A DNA stretch of 64,000 nucleotides from Bacteroidota bacterium (GCA_018267915.1 JAFDXN010000025.1:62001-126000); one strand, 5' to 3'; positions 45,787-54,797 are shown, counted from the stretch's first letter. Program-made: numbers and translations. Notes: generated by a model not told the origin, from the sequence alone.

Positions 45787-45825
45787 TGTATGAATTAAAT
45801 TGATAAGCTCCTATGTCTGTGCCTG

Positions 45826-47871
45826 TTATTGAGGCGTAGCCAGGCTTTGCCTTTTAATGCCGCCTGCTAGCAGGTAGGTTTCCACAGCCAGCATTATGAG
45901 GGCTAAAATAACACAAACTTTCCAAAGCGGGAAGTTGCCCCATGCACCCGCGGCCCCGGCACTACCGGTAGCCGACAGGCTGATCCAGTGCACATTAGGA
46001 TTTTTCCAGTTATCCTTCAGCGCTGCAATGTCCCAGGCTTCCAGTTGCGATTCTTTTCGGTCGGCATTCAAAGCCACTTCGGTTGTATCTGCTCCATTGG
46101 CGGCTAGCCTGTAAAATCCCGGCTGTTGCACCGAGCGGTCTATGAACACATCCAGACCGGCTCCGTCGGGCCTTTGGGGTGGTATCGCATCTACACCCGG
46201 CCCGTACAAGTGGATCATATTACGCTCATCAGCATTGCGCATGGGCAGGTACACCGCCTGCTGCCTGCCTGCAGTCACGGCATACACATCACCGCCGCGC
46301 GACTGTATAGCCATCTGGTAGATGAAAGGCACAAAGAAATAACTGCCGGGGAAATTACCCGAAGCAAGATCGGCCGCTGTGGCGCAAATATATAGCTGCC
46401 CTTTTGCAGGTGTGTACTTCGCAAAAAACGGATCGCCGTTCCTGAAGCTCAGTATCGATTGCTGATTAGCACCCAATCCCGCTGTTATCACGTAGTGCCA
46501 ATTTGCCACCGGCAGCTGCACATTGGCCGGTATGCGCTCGAAGATGTCTTTTACAAGGCTGCTGCCCTGCTGTAGCGTACTCGCGGCCTGCACGGCTGTG
46601 TCAATGCCTTTTACCTGTATATCACCCAGTTGTTTCAGCCCGTCATTCAGCGAAGATGGATTGCCGGTCTTACCCGGGAAAATACACACACTCTGACCTT
46701 GCACCATTGCAGTGTTCAACATCTTAGCCAACGCATCGTCAATATGGGTCACACCATTCAGGATAACCAGGTTGTAATCCTTCCAGTCGGCAGGCATAGC
46801 GTTTACGTCGGTCTGGTTGAGCCTGAAACCATTATACGCACGGAACGCCGCTTGTATAAAAGGATTAGGCTGACCTTCGTTCAGCACCAACACAGAGAGC
46901 GCAGGTGTGCTGCGCGCAGTGATACGGAAGCTGTCATCAAACTTCACTGCAGCGTCGTTTATCGAGAGCGTCATCTGCTGCCAGTTGGCGGTGTTCACCT
47001 GGAAGTTAAGCGTATCGGTACTTTCATTTTTTGCGGAGAAATTGAGTGTAGCCGCGCTCTTCACCTGCCCGTTCACAGATAGTTGCAATACTGGCGCATC
47101 TTTAGGCAGCTTACCGAGAGCCCGTGAGCGGACGATCAACTGGTTGGGTTGGCCGGTTTGCAAAACAGGCGAGTTCAGGTAGGCTGTGTCGATATATACA
47201 TTTTGCAATTCAGTAGACTGCACCGGCACACCATAAAAAGCAATATTCTTCATTAACGATGCGTCGGGCTTCGTTTCGAAAGTGCTTATCTGGTAGTCGG
47301 AATAATAGTACACATCGGCACCGCTTGCGACTTCCCCTTGCATCATACTTTGCACGGTACTCAGCACCTGCTCCACATTTTTGTCCGATGCTGATGCATC
47401 GATATTATTGAGCTCCGTAAGCGCTTTGTCGGCGGGGACAGATTTATAGGATGCAGGCTTATCGTTAGTGAGTAGCAAAAATCGGCTTGCAGTTGCTGAA
47501 TTCTTTATTTGCCTTCTTGCTGCATCCTTTGCAATTTCCAGCAGGCTGCGGGCACCATTCTTCACCAGCATGCTGTACGAGTTGTCTATATAGATCACCT
47601 TCAGCCTGTTACCGGCGTCTCCCTTATTCCCCTGGTTAAAGTAAGGCTGTGCAAATGCGAGTATCACCGAAGCCAGGAAAAGCAGGCGTGCGGCCAGCAA
47701 CCATTTATACCGCACCTGCGATTGTTTCCGGCTGTTGAGCTGTATATTCTTTAAAAACCGGGTGTGGGGAAACAGTACCGTCTTGTACCTTCTTAAGTTA
47801 AAGAGGTGTATAAGCACAGGTATCGCCAGGCTGAGCCCAGCCAGCAGGAAGAGTGGGTAAAGGAAACTCAC
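45826..47871 (-). CDS. BatA domain-containing membrane protein
   Basis: A 681-residue protein with the BatA N-terminal double transmembrane domain: MSFLYPLFLLAGLSLAIPVL, then HLFNLRRYKTVLFPHTRFLKN and a second helix LLAARLLFLASVILAFAQPY. A von Willebrand-like domain comes next (VIYIDNSYSMLVKNGARSLL, with an altered metal site), then a long periplasmic beta region and a C-terminal helix near residue 660. Related proteins belong to Bat/aerotolerance clusters, but no MoxR ATPase is adjacent. The start codon is GTG. It heads the run BatA, dihydroorotase-like, DUF4199, ruvB. Confidence 0.82.
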   Translation of the reverse strand: MSFLYPLFLLAGLSLAIPVLIHLFNLRRYKTVLFPHTRFLKNIQLNSRKQSQVRYKWLLAARLLFLASVILAFAQPYFNQGNKGDAGNRLKVIYIDNSYSMLVKNGARSLLEIAKDAARRQIKNSATASRFLLLTNDKPASYKSVPADKALTELNNIDASASDKNVEQVLSTVQSMMQGEVASGADVYYYSDYQISTFETKPDASLMKNIAFYGVPVQSTELQNVYIDTAYLNSPVLQTGQPNQLIVRSRALGKLPKDAPVLQLSVNGQVKSAATLNFSAKNESTDTLNFQVNTANWQQMTLSINDAAVKFDDSFRITARSTPALSVLVLNEGQPNPFIQAAFRAYNGFRLNQTDVNAMPADWKDYNLVILNGVTHIDDALAKMLNTAMVQGQSVCIFPGKTGNPSSLNDGLKQLGDIQVKGIDTAVQAASTLQQGSSLVKDIFERIPANVQLPVANWHYVITAGLGANQQSILSFRNGDPFFAKYTPAKGQLYICATAADLASGNFPGSYFFVPFIYQMAIQSRGGDVYAVTAGRQQAVYLPMRNADERNMIHLYGPGVDAIPPQRPDGAGLDVFIDRSVQQPGFYRLAANGADTTEVALNADRKESQLEAWDIAALKDNWKNPNVHWISLSATGSAGAAGAWGNFPLWKVCVILALIMLAVETYLLAGGIKRQSLATPQ

Positions 47872-47894
47872 TGAACAAATATAGGCTTAAACGG

Positions 47895-47916
47895 AAGTCA
47901 AAATTCAAAGTCAAAA
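47895..47916 (+). repeat. Spacer repeat, 22-mer copy 2
   Basis: AAGTCAAAATTCAAAG then TCAAAA, identical over 22 bases to the reverse strand at 41058-41079. It lies in the 75-bp gap between the aminotransferase and BatA genes. Confidence 0.7.
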
Positions 47917-47946
47917 GCCAAAAAGTTAATTAGCGATTATATAGTG

Positions 47947-49110
47947 TTATTTGACAAGCGACGCTGTACTGAGCGCCTTAAGTCGTCCTACAGCTTCCCT
48001 CAGCGTTTCTTCTTTTTTAGCGAAACAGAAGCGTACGAATTTATCATCCTTCTTATTGCTGTAGAAGGGGCTTACCGGAATAGTAGCCACACCATATTCC
48101 TCGGTCAGCCATTTGGCAAAATCCATGTCCCCCATATCGCTGATGCGCTCATACCCCGCTACCTGGAAGTAGCTGCCGCCTGCCGGCATATGTATGGTGA
48201 ACGGTGTATCACGCATCAGCTCAAGAAAGTAGTCACGCTTTGCCTGCATCATCTTGCTGATGGGTTCATTGCGCACGGTCTCGAGGTAACACGCCAGTGC
48301 ATATTGCCCCGGCGTATTTACGGAGAAACCCAGGAATTGGTGTATCCTCCGAAATGCCTGCGTCAGCATAGGTGGTGCAATGCAGTAACCTATCTTCCAC
48401 CCTGTATTGTGAAACACTTTGCCGAACGAATACAAGGCAAAGCTTCTTTGCCTCAACTCCTCATGCTGCAGCACTGTATAATGTTCCTTACCGTCAAAAA
48501 TGATCTGCTCATACACCTCGTCCGATAATATGTAGATACCTGTGCCGCGCACCAGTTCAGCCAGCTTGTCCCAGTCGCTCCGGCTCCAGGCGGCGCCTGT
48601 GGGGTTGTGTGGCGTGTTGATTATGATCGCTTTGGTTTTGGGTGTAATAGCAACTTTGACCTTGTCCCAATCCACATCGAAAGATGGAGCAGATAGCGGA
48701 ACAGGAACGGCCTTTGCGCCGTTCATTTCTATATTGGGTATGTAGCTATCGTAAGCCGGCTCCAGCACTATTGCTTCATCGCCGGCCTGCAATACCGAAG
48801 TGAACGCTGTGTATATAGCATAAGTGGCCCCCGGTGTAACGGTAACTTCCGTATCAGCATTTACATCCAGTCCATAACGCCTTTTAAAGTCGTCCGATAT
48901 CGCTTGCCTTAGCATTGGCACGCCCGGCATGGGCGAATATTGATTGTAAGCCCCCTTAGCTGCTTCATGCAGCAGATCGGCCAGCCGTTCGTCTATGGGA
49001 AAGTCTGGAAAACCCTGCGATAAGTTGATGGCATTGTGTTGCTGCGCCAGCGCACTCATCACAGTAAATATTGTGGTGCCGGTAGCGCTATGTTTCTGGG
49101 GCAGGATCAT
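47947..49110 (-). CDS. Methionine aminotransferase-like PLP enzyme
   Basis: A 387-residue fold-type I aminotransferase. The N-terminus (GTTIFTVMSALAQQHNAINLSQGFPDFP) and YNQYSPMPGVPMLR region mark the methionine aminotransferase/kynurenine aminotransferase-like group (YbdL). The PLP-binding Lys is in SFGKVFHNTGWKIGY, and the cofactor-phosphate Asp/Tyr lies in NTPHNPTGAAW and LSDEVYEQI. It would interconvert methionine and its oxo-acid, as in methionine salvage. It is 3 bp downstream of manC on the same strand, so probably co-transcribed without an obvious functional link. Confidence 0.85.
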   Translation of the reverse strand: MILPQKHSATGTTIFTVMSALAQQHNAINLSQGFPDFPIDERLADLLHEAAKGAYNQYSPMPGVPMLRQAISDDFKRRYGLDVNADTEVTVTPGATYAIYTAFTSVLQAGDEAIVLEPAYDSYIPNIEMNGAKAVPVPLSAPSFDVDWDKVKVAITPKTKAIIINTPHNPTGAAWSRSDWDKLAELVRGTGIYILSDEVYEQIIFDGKEHYTVLQHEELRQRSFALYSFGKVFHNTGWKIGYCIAPPMLTQAFRRIHQFLGFSVNTPGQYALACYLETVRNEPISKMMQAKRDYFLELMRDTPFTIHMPAGGSYFQVAGYERISDMGDMDFAKWLTEEYGVATIPVSPFYSNKKDDKFVRFCFAKKEETLREAVGRLKALSTASLVK

Positions 49111-49113
49111 AGA

Positions 49114-50199
49114 CTATAAGAATTTTTCGCCCTTGTTACGTTTCACCTCTGCCACGTACTCCTTTATCTGCTGCTCACGGTTACGTTCACAAAGCAGTAA
49201 TACATCCGGCGTGTCTATAACGATAAAATTCTCCAGCCCCTGCACTACTACCAGTTTATCCGCAGGTGCCTTTATCATACATTCCGATGCATCTATCACC
49301 ATTACATTGTCCCCATACACAGCATTGCCCAGGTAGTCTTTTTCAGAATTTTCATAGGCAGATTCCCATGTACCCAGGTCGCACCAGCCAAAGTAGGCCG
49401 GTATTACATACACGTTCTTAGCCTTTTCCATGATGCCGTAATCGATAGAAATATTGGTACACTGAGAGTACAGATCATTGATCACGTCATGCTCCTTTGG
49501 TGTGTTATACACGTCCTTAGCTTGCAGGAACACTTCGTGCATCTCCGGAAGGAATTTCTCGAGGGCTTCCCATATGGTCTGCACGTTCCAGACAAATATG
49601 CCTGAATTCCAAAGGAAATCGCCACTCTTCAAAAAGGTTCTTGCCAACTCATGCGATGGCTTCTCTGTAAATGTCTTTACACGATACACGCTATCCAATT
49701 CCTCCTCAGCATCATACTGTATATAGCCGTAGCCTGTATCTGGTCTTGTAGGCTTCACACCCATTGTCAGTAATGCGGGGTGATGCGCTACAAAATCAAG
49801 CGCGTCCTGTGTAGTGCGCTCAAACGCGCGCTCATCCATTATCAGGTGGTCGGCAGGCGACATGATAATATTGGCCTTAGGGTTAAGGGCCATCATCTTA
49901 TGTGCGAAATAGGCTGCACAAGGCGCCGTATTCTTACGCGATGGCTCGCTGATGATATTCTCGTCGCTTATCTCAGGGATCTGCTGCTTCAGTGTGCTGA
50001 TATATGCCTGGTTGGTAATAAAATAAATGTTCTCCTTCGGGCAAATGTGCTTAAAACGGTTGTAGGTCCACTGGATCAGCGAACGCCCGGTGCCCAATAA
50101 GTCGAGGAATTGTTTTGGGTGCGCTGTGCGGCTTACAGGCCAAAACCTGCTTCCAATGCCCCCGGCCATAATGGCCACATAGTTATTTTGGATGCTCAT
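49114..50199 (-). CDS. manC: Mannose-1-phosphate guanylyltransferase
   Basis: Makes GDP-mannose from mannose-1-phosphate and GTP for surface glycans and lipid-linked sugars. The 361-residue protein has only the nucleotidyltransferase domain and lacks a fused isomerase. The NTP-binding loop is MAGGIGSRFWPVSR (about residue 10), with HPKQFLDLLGTGRSLIQWTY, MSPADHLI (metal Asp) and FTEKPSHELA following. I chose MSIQNNYVAIMAGG; the longer frame adds a leader of 42 residues unlike the family. A G/C-rich hairpin lies 12 bases upstream of this ATG. Confidence 0.92.
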   Translation of the reverse strand: MSIQNNYVAIMAGGIGSRFWPVSRTAHPKQFLDLLGTGRSLIQWTYNRFKHICPKENIYFITNQAYISTLKQQIPEISDENIISEPSRKNTAPCAAYFAHKMMALNPKANIIMSPADHLIMDERAFERTTQDALDFVAHHPALLTMGVKPTRPDTGYGYIQYDAEEELDSVYRVKTFTEKPSHELARTFLKSGDFLWNSGIFVWNVQTIWEALEKFLPEMHEVFLQAKDVYNTPKEHDVINDLYSQCTNISIDYGIMEKAKNVYVIPAYFGWCDLGTWESAYENSEKDYLGNAVYGDNVMVIDASECMIKAPADKLVVVQGLENFIVIDTPDVLLLCERNREQQIKEYVAEVKRNKGEKFL

Positions 50200-50210
50200 C
50201 AGTGAATGTG

Positions 50211-50226
50211 CCCCGCCCGTGCGGGG
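50211..50226 (-). repeat. G/C-rich hairpin in manC leader
   Basis: CCCCGC-CCGT-GCGGGG (6-bp stem, 4-nt loop) starts 12 bases before the manC ATG and would sit in the mRNA leader. No T-run follows. It could affect translation; effect is not shown. Confidence 0.4.
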
Positions 50227-50310
50227 TAGAAATGTGAAAATATGGAAATTGAGCGAATTAATTCCACCGAAGGAGACCAGTGGGCCGTTAGAGGGTCCTC
50301 TTTTTAACAC

Positions 50311-50333
50311 AAAAACAGCAGCCATCGGGCTGC
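50311..50333 (-). terminator. Terminator of nfu
   Basis: GCAGCC-ATCG-GGCTGC hairpin followed on the minus strand by GTTTTT. It lies 27 bases downstream of the nfu stop. Confidence 0.75.
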
Positions 50334-50359
50334 CGTTCGTTATATAAACTTAGAAATTC

Positions 50360-50950
50360 TTACTCTGCTTCTGCTACTACCTCTTTCACTTCAGGTATCA
50401 TGCGTTTCATCATGCCTTCAATGCCCGCTTTCAGGGTGATCATCGACGATGGGCAGCCGGAGCAGGAACCCTGGAGCATCAGCTTCACAGTGCCGTTATC
50501 GAACCCTTTGTAGCTGATAGCGCCCCCATCCATTTCCACTGCAGGCTTCACATAGTTTTCCAGCAGCTCCTTGATGCGCTTTACCACATCCGTATCGTCC
50601 GCGTTCACGATATTAGTATCAGTTTTCACCACCACCTGGTCTTCATTGATCACTACTTTCCCTTCTTCCAGGTATTGCTTCAGGAACTCACGAACGGTTG
50701 GTATCACCTCTTCCCACTGGGTGTCGGCGGTCTTGGTCAGCGTCACAAAATTGCTGGCTATGAATACGGCACGTATAAAAGGAAAAGCAAAAAGCTCCTG
50801 GGCCAATGGAGATGGCGCAGCGCTTGCCTCGTCAGCAAAATCTATGCTTTTCCCGGGGTATAGCAGCTTGTTGGCCACAAACTTCATCGTCTCCGGGTTC
50901 GGGGTCATTTCGGTATATATGCTCACTATGGTATTGCCTGTCTTCAACAT
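50360..50950 (-). CDS. nfu: NifU/Nfu family Fe-S cluster carrier protein
   Basis: A 196-residue scaffold/carrier that delivers [4Fe-4S] clusters to target proteins. It has an N-terminal Nfu domain (VSIYTEMTPNPETMKFVANK, about residues 9-90) and a C-terminal NifU-like domain with the cluster-binding CSGCPSS (about residue 165). The architecture is that of the eukaryotic/Bacteroidota NFU1 type. It has a matching promoter upstream and its own terminator, so it is a single-gene unit, 1.6 kb from the isc genes. Confidence 0.93.
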   Translation of the reverse strand: MLKTGNTIVSIYTEMTPNPETMKFVANKLLYPGKSIDFADEASAAPSPLAQELFAFPFIRAVFIASNFVTLTKTADTQWEEVIPTVREFLKQYLEEGKVVINEDQVVVKTDTNIVNADDTDVVKRIKELLENYVKPAVEMDGGAISYKGFDNGTVKLMLQGSCSGCPSSMITLKAGIEGMMKRMIPEVKEVVAEAE

Positions 50951-50969
50951 GACGAATTACAATTTTTCA

Positions 50970-51001
50970 CAAAAATACTTAATAAAACAGGCACTAACCA
51001 A
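50970..51001 (-). promoter_or_regulatory. Bacteroidota-type promoter for nfu
   Basis: On the minus strand TTG (51001-50999) and TATTTTTG (50977-50970) are 21 bases apart. The start of transcription would lie near 50966, a 16-nt leader before the ATG. Confidence 0.6.
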
Positions 51002-51107
51002 TCAATTCCGTTAATACTCCTAAAGTTGAAAGCAATTTCCCATATGCATCACCGCGATAATATGAAACTATTGGTTTGGTTTTTATAACAATACCCGAAA
51101 CTTAACG

Positions 51108-51326
51108 ATGAAAAAAACGCTCATAATGCTGCTCTTTACCACTTTAGGTGTAGGGCTCCATGCACAAAACGCCAAACAGGGACAAAGAAAGGACACGACC
51201 ATGGCGCCGCAGCATAATCCTCCCCGTCACAGGCATGGCCCTAATGCAGTTCCCAAGGCTGACACGGCGAAAGGCAAATTGAACAAAGAGAAGAATGCCG
51301 GCAACGTACAGCAGCCGGATAAATAG
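51108..51326 (+). CDS. Small secreted basic protein
   Basis: A 72-residue exported protein: Sec signal MKKTLIMLLFTTLGVGLHAQ, then about 52 polar residues rich in Lys, His, Pro and Gln (NPPRHRHGPNAVPKADT), ending VQQPDK. No Cys, no recognised family. It is the first of three small secreted genes in a row (51108, 51389, 51923), each with an own-frame signal peptide; this context supports it as a real gene. Function unknown. Confidence 0.6.
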   Translation: MKKTLIMLLFTTLGVGLHAQNAKQGQRKDTTMAPQHNPPRHRHGPNAVPKADTAKGKLNKEKNAGNVQQPDK

Positions 51327-51388
51327 AATTAACAAAAGTAACGTGACGGGGGAACAGATCTTTTCACCTGTTAATAAAACATCCGACT

Positions 51389-51781
51389 ATGAAAAAGATA
51401 TTTTGTTTGATAGCCCTTTTATCCTGCGCAACAATTGGCAAAGCGCAGAACCAGCTGAACAACAACGGTATGTTAATGAACAATTCGAAGTTGAACACGC
51501 CGACATACAGTCAGCCGACACCCACTTCAGGAAGTAACAACGGCCAGTATAACTCCAATGTACCTGAGCAGAATAATTCAATGTACAACAACAACAGCCA
51601 ACAGTATAACAGGGGCAACACCATTAAGAATGCCGTACCGGAAAGCAACGGTACACATTATACACCGGGTGCACAGGGCATCAACAACAGCAACAACCCG
51701 GGTTACAACAGTAATACCAGGGGCACTATAAATAATACTTCAAACGGGGCATATACTGTGCCGCCGAGCGATAAAAAATAG
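51389..51781 (+). CDS. Small secreted Asn/Gln-rich protein
   Basis: A 130-residue exported protein with Sec signal MKKIFCLIALLSCATIGKAQ. The mature part is low-complexity and Asn/Gln/Tyr/Ser-rich (NNNSQQYNRGN, GINNSNNPGYNSNTRG), likely disordered, and ends YTVPPSDKK. I do not recognise a domain. Followed by a strong terminator (51810-51849). Similar endings (PP-x-D...K) occur in the next gene, hinting at a related role in the envelope. Confidence 0.6.
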   Translation: MKKIFCLIALLSCATIGKAQNQLNNNGMLMNNSKLNTPTYSQPTPTSGSNNGQYNSNVPEQNNSMYNNNSQQYNRGNTIKNAVPESNGTHYTPGAQGINNSNNPGYNSNTRGTINNTSNGAYTVPPSDKK

Positions 51782-51809
51782 AACAGGTATATGGTCTGTT
51801 TTCTCACGC

Positions 51810-51849
51810 AAAGTGCTGATCGCTAACCCGGTCGGCACTTTGCCTTTTT
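51810..51849 (+). terminator. Rho-independent terminator
   Basis: A 13-pair stem with two G-T wobbles (arms 51810-51822 and 51829-51841, loop of 6) followed by TTTTT at 51845-51849. It ends the transcript of the Asn/Gln-rich protein gene. Confidence 0.8.
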
Positions 51850-51922
51850 ATTAACATGTCGCTGGCACGGGATTTTAAAAAGTCTATGTGAAGACGATTT
51901 TTTATTAACCAAATAAGAGATT

Positions 51923-52516
51923 ATGAAACAGATACTAATAGCACTGTCGATGGTCGGAATGATCAGCTATGGGGCGAACGCGCAATCAACACACAGCAGG
52001 AACGATATCAATTATAGAGTATGTCGCACTGCTAACGGGAACTATAAAGTGTGCAGTGGACCGTACAACGGGGTAAAGAAAACCGCCATTACAACAGCCA
52101 CCACTCAAACGTCAAATGAATCCATGTTCGAAGGTAGCGGAGTGAGACCCAAATCGAGGGGTCGTAGCAAATACGACGTCAATTACAAAGTATGCCTTGT
52201 AGGTGATCAATACAAGGTTTGCAATCCTGGTGACCCTACCATACAGCGTACAAGCACAAGGTCGAACATAGTTGTTTCTTCCGAATCGATCAATGACAAT
52301 GGTGCAGCTTCATTGAGCATGCAGCAGAATGGGGCCTACATGGGCTACACTTCGAAAAAGAGGAGCAATATAAAAGTGGAAGACGAAGACAATGTTCGTC
52401 AAAAACTGGACAGGGAAGCAGATGGAAAAGAAAAAGCAAGCTATAGGAATATGAATTACAACAATGGTTCTGTTTCACTCCCACCGAATGATGGTGGACT
52501 CAGTGACCGTAAATAA
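51923..52516 (+). CDS. Secreted protein with two Cys-pair repeats
   Basis: A 197-residue exported protein, signal MKQILIALSMVGMISYGANA. Two related units occur in the mature part: NDINYRVCRTANGNYKVCSG (Cys 34 and 44) and YDVNYKVCLVGDQYKVCNPG (Cys 91 and 100). Each is a short beta hairpin-like NYxVC...YKVC that could form a disulphide. The rest is polar, ending SLPPNDGGLSDRK. No family recognised. A strong bidirectional terminator follows, convergent with iscA. Probably a periplasmic or surface protein. Confidence 0.65.
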   Translation: MKQILIALSMVGMISYGANAQSTHSRNDINYRVCRTANGNYKVCSGPYNGVKKTAITTATTQTSNESMFEGSGVRPKSRGRSKYDVNYKVCLVGDQYKVCNPGDPTIQRTSTRSNIVVSSESINDNGAASLSMQQNGAYMGYTSKKRSNIKVEDEDNVRQKLDREADGKEKASYRNMNYNNGSVSLPPNDGGLSDRK

Positions 52517-52537
52517 TTTATGGTCGCTGGGATAAAG

Positions 52538-52570
52538 AAAGGTCCGGGTTTCATCCCGGACCTTTGTTTT
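52538..52570. terminator. Bidirectional terminator between secreted-protein gene and iscA
   Basis: AAAGGTCCGGG-TTTCAT-CCCGGACCTTT, an 11-bp perfect stem, with TTTT on the plus side and a T-rich tail on the minus side. Confidence 0.9.
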
Positions 52571-52589
52571 ATCTCAATTGAAATCTCTT

Positions 52590-52916
52590 CTATACTGCAA
52601 AGCTTTCACCGCATCCGCAGCTCCGGCTGGCATTGGGATTGATGAAGTGAAAACCTTTACCATTAAGTCCATCCGAGAAATCCAGTGTTGTATCGCAGAG
52701 ATACAGAAAACTCTTCAGGTCGGTTACCACTTTTACGCCTTTATCTTCAAATACCTGGTCATTGGCTTGCGATTCATTATCAAAGTCAAGCTTATACGAC
52801 AAGCCTGAGCATCCGCCGCCTACCACGCTCACACGAAGAAAGTAATCGTCGCCAAGCCCCGAATCATGCTTGAGTTTATATACTTTCTCTTTCGCCTTGT
52901 CACTAACGTATATCAT
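52590..52916 (-). CDS. iscA: Iron-sulfur cluster assembly accessory protein IscA
   Basis: A-type carrier that passes iron or Fe-S clusters to apo-proteins. The 108-residue protein has the three conserved Cys: GGGCSGLSY (about residue 36) and SCGCGESF near the C-terminus. Start MIYVSDKAKEKV matches the family. It is the last gene of the iscS-iscU-iscA series, 12 bp after iscU. Confidence 0.95.
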   Translation of the reverse strand: MIYVSDKAKEKVYKLKHDSGLGDDYFLRVSVVGGGCSGLSYKLDFDNESQANDQVFEDKGVKVVTDLKSFLYLCDTTLDFSDGLNGKGFHFINPNASRSCGCGESFAV

Positions 52917-52928
52917 CGCGTCTAAGGG

Positions 52929-53342
52929 TTAATGTTTCTTTTCTTCCACCAGTTCAGGCAGGCCGTTCTTCACACGATAATCGTTGATCGCAGCTTTGAT
53001 AGCGTCTTCCGCCAGTACCGAGCAGTGTATTTTCACAGGCGGCAGGTTCAACTCTTCCACTATGTCCATATTGTCTATTTCCATAGCCTGGTCCACGGTC
53101 TTACCCTTCAGCCATTCCGTAGCCAGCGATGAAGAAGCTATGGCCGAGCCGCAGCCAAATGTCTTGAACTTGGCGTCTCTGATCACGCCGCTCTCTTCGT
53201 CTACTTCTATTTGCAGGCGCATCACGTCGCCGCATTCAGGTGCGCCCACAAGGCCGGTACCCACGTTAGCCTTGCTCTTGTCAAGCGTACCTACGTTCTT
53301 AGGATTGCTGTAATGGTCAATTACTTTTTCTGAATATGCCAT
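52929..53342 (-). CDS. iscU: Fe-S cluster assembly scaffold IscU
   Basis: Scaffold on which IscS-delivered sulfur and iron form [2Fe-2S] clusters. The 137-residue protein has the three cluster Cys in GAPECGD, FGCGSAIASSS and KIHCSVLA, with the chaperone-recognition LPPVKIH motif just before the last. Start MAYSEKVIDHYSNPKN is canonical; the longer frame reads repeat-rich spacer. It lies between iscS and iscA. Confidence 0.96.
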   Translation of the reverse strand: MAYSEKVIDHYSNPKNVGTLDKSKANVGTGLVGAPECGDVMRLQIEVDEESGVIRDAKFKTFGCGSAIASSSLATEWLKGKTVDQAMEIDNMDIVEELNLPPVKIHCSVLAEDAIKAAINDYRVKNGLPELVEEKKH

Positions 53343-53358
53343 GGTTTCTAATTTGAAG

Positions 53359-53457
53359 ATGTGCAAATGCAAAATCTGCAAATGCCCATGTTATTGTCAA
53401 TTTTTGTTTTTACGCAACGGGGAATTTGCACATTGGCACATTCCCTCATTTGCACAT
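53359..53457. repeat. TTTGCACATT-type spacer repeats between iscS and iscU
   Basis: ATGTGCAAATG (53359-53369) is matched in inverted form by CATTTGCACAT (53447-53457), with further partial copies (CTGCAAATGC, AATTTGCACATTGGCACATT) between. This low-complexity family fills most of the 118-bp spacer. Confidence 0.55.
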
Positions 53458-53460
53458 TAA

Positions 53461-54681
53461 TTAGTGGTGCGCCCACTCAATTTTGTTCAGGTCCACACCT
53501 TCTTTAAACATTTCCCATAGCGGGCTCATTTCACGCAGCTTCAACACAGTGGTCTTGATTGCGTTAATGGTATAGTCTATCTGCTCTTCGGTAGTGAAAC
53601 GTCCCAGGCCAAAGCGCAGCGAGCTGTGTGCCAGGTCGTCGCCAAGGCCCAGTGCTTTCAATACGTACGATGGTTCCAGTGAAGCCGATGTACATGCCGA
53701 CCCACTTGATACTGCTATATTCTTATTAAAGCCCATCATCAGGCCTTCACCTTCCACATATTTGAACGATATATTGCACACATGCGGCAGGCGGTGTTCC
53801 TTATTGCCGTTCACATAGCTTTCTTCCAGTTCCAGCAGTGCGTTCTCCAGTTTATCGCGCAGTTGCGAGAGGCGCTTGCCTTCCGCTTCCATTTCGTTCA
53901 TGCATATCTCGCAAGCCTTACCAAGACCCACAATGCCGGGCACATTCATAGTGCCGCTGCGCATGCCGCGTTCGTGGCCGCCACCGTCCATCTGTGCAGT
54001 TACCTTCACACGGGGGTTCTTACGACGAACGTATAGTGCACCTACACCCTTAGGGCCATACATTTTATGGCCGCTGAAGGCCATCAGGTCTATGCCATCA
54101 GCTTGCACGTCCACCGGCACTTTGCCCACAGCCTGCGTGGCATCGGTAAAGAACAGCACGCCATGCTTGCGGGCTATTTTACTGATCTCGCGAACGGGTT
54201 GCAGCACACCTATTTCATTGTTGCCATACATGATGGCTATCAGGATTGTCTTGTCGGTGATCGCATTTTCCAGCTCGGCAAGGTCTATCAGGCCGTCTTC
54301 CTTCACCGGCAGGTAAGTCACCTGGCCGCCCATTTTTTCGATGTGCTTACAAGTGTCCAGTACGGCCTTGTGCTCGGTAGTGCAGGTGATGATATGGTTA
54401 CCCTTGCTCAGGTACATTTCATAGACACCCTTCAGCGCAAGGTTATCGCTTTCGGTAGCACCTGAAGTAAATATGATTTCTTTTGGATCGGCGTTGATGA
54501 GTTTTGCCACTTGTTCACGGGCATAGTCCACAGCTTCCTCAGCCGCCCAGCCAAAGGGATGATTGCGGCTGGCCGCATTACCGAATTTTTCGGTAAAGTA
54601 GGGCAGCATAGCCTCCAGTACCCTCGGATCACAAGGCGTCGTGGCATTGTTATCCAGGTATATCGGCAGTTTCAATTCCAT
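53461..54681 (-). CDS. iscS: Cysteine desulfurase IscS
   Basis: PLP enzyme that takes sulfur from cysteine for Fe-S cluster assembly. The 406-residue protein begins with [20 protein letters not shown] and has the PLP Lys in [14 protein letters not shown] (about residue 207). The catalytic persulfide Cys lies in the loop [19 protein letters not shown] (about residue 329). It leads the isc cluster, followed by iscU and iscA. A -7-like box lies about 35 bases upstream of the ATG. Confidence 0.97.
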   Translation of the reverse strand: MELKLPIYLDNNATTPCDPRVLEAMLPYFTEKFGNAASRNHPFGWAAEEAVDYAREQVAKLINADPKEIIFTSGATESDNLALKGVYEMYLSKGNHIITCTTEHKAVLDTCKHIEKMGGQVTYLPVKEDGLIDLAELENAITDKTILIAIMYGNNEIGVLQPVREISKIARKHGVLFFTDATQAVGKVPVDVQADGIDLMAFSGHKMYGPKGVGALYVRRKNPRVKVTAQMDGGGHERGMRSGTMNVPGIVGLGKACEICMNEMEAEGKRLSQLRDKLENALLELEESYVNGNKEHRLPHVCNISFKYVEGEGLMMGFNKNIAVSSGSACTSASLEPSYVLKALGLGDDLAHSSLRFGLGRFTTEEQIDYTINAIKTTVLKLREMSPLWEMFKEGVDLNKIEWAHH

Positions 54682-54715
54682 ATAAATAATGAACTATTTG
54701 AGGCAGTTCCTAGGG

Positions 54716-54723
54716 CAAAGTTA
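54716..54723 (-). promoter_or_regulatory. Putative -7 box (TAACTTTG) for the isc operon
   Basis: Exact TAnnTTTG match on the minus strand; predicted leader to the iscS ATG is about 31 nt. The -33 TTG is not clear. Confidence 0.4.
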
Positions 54724-54797
54724 CGTCAAATGTGCTACTTTCGGCATAGATAGGCTAACAGCTTTGTTATATTCCTATTTATAAAACTTATTTCCTG

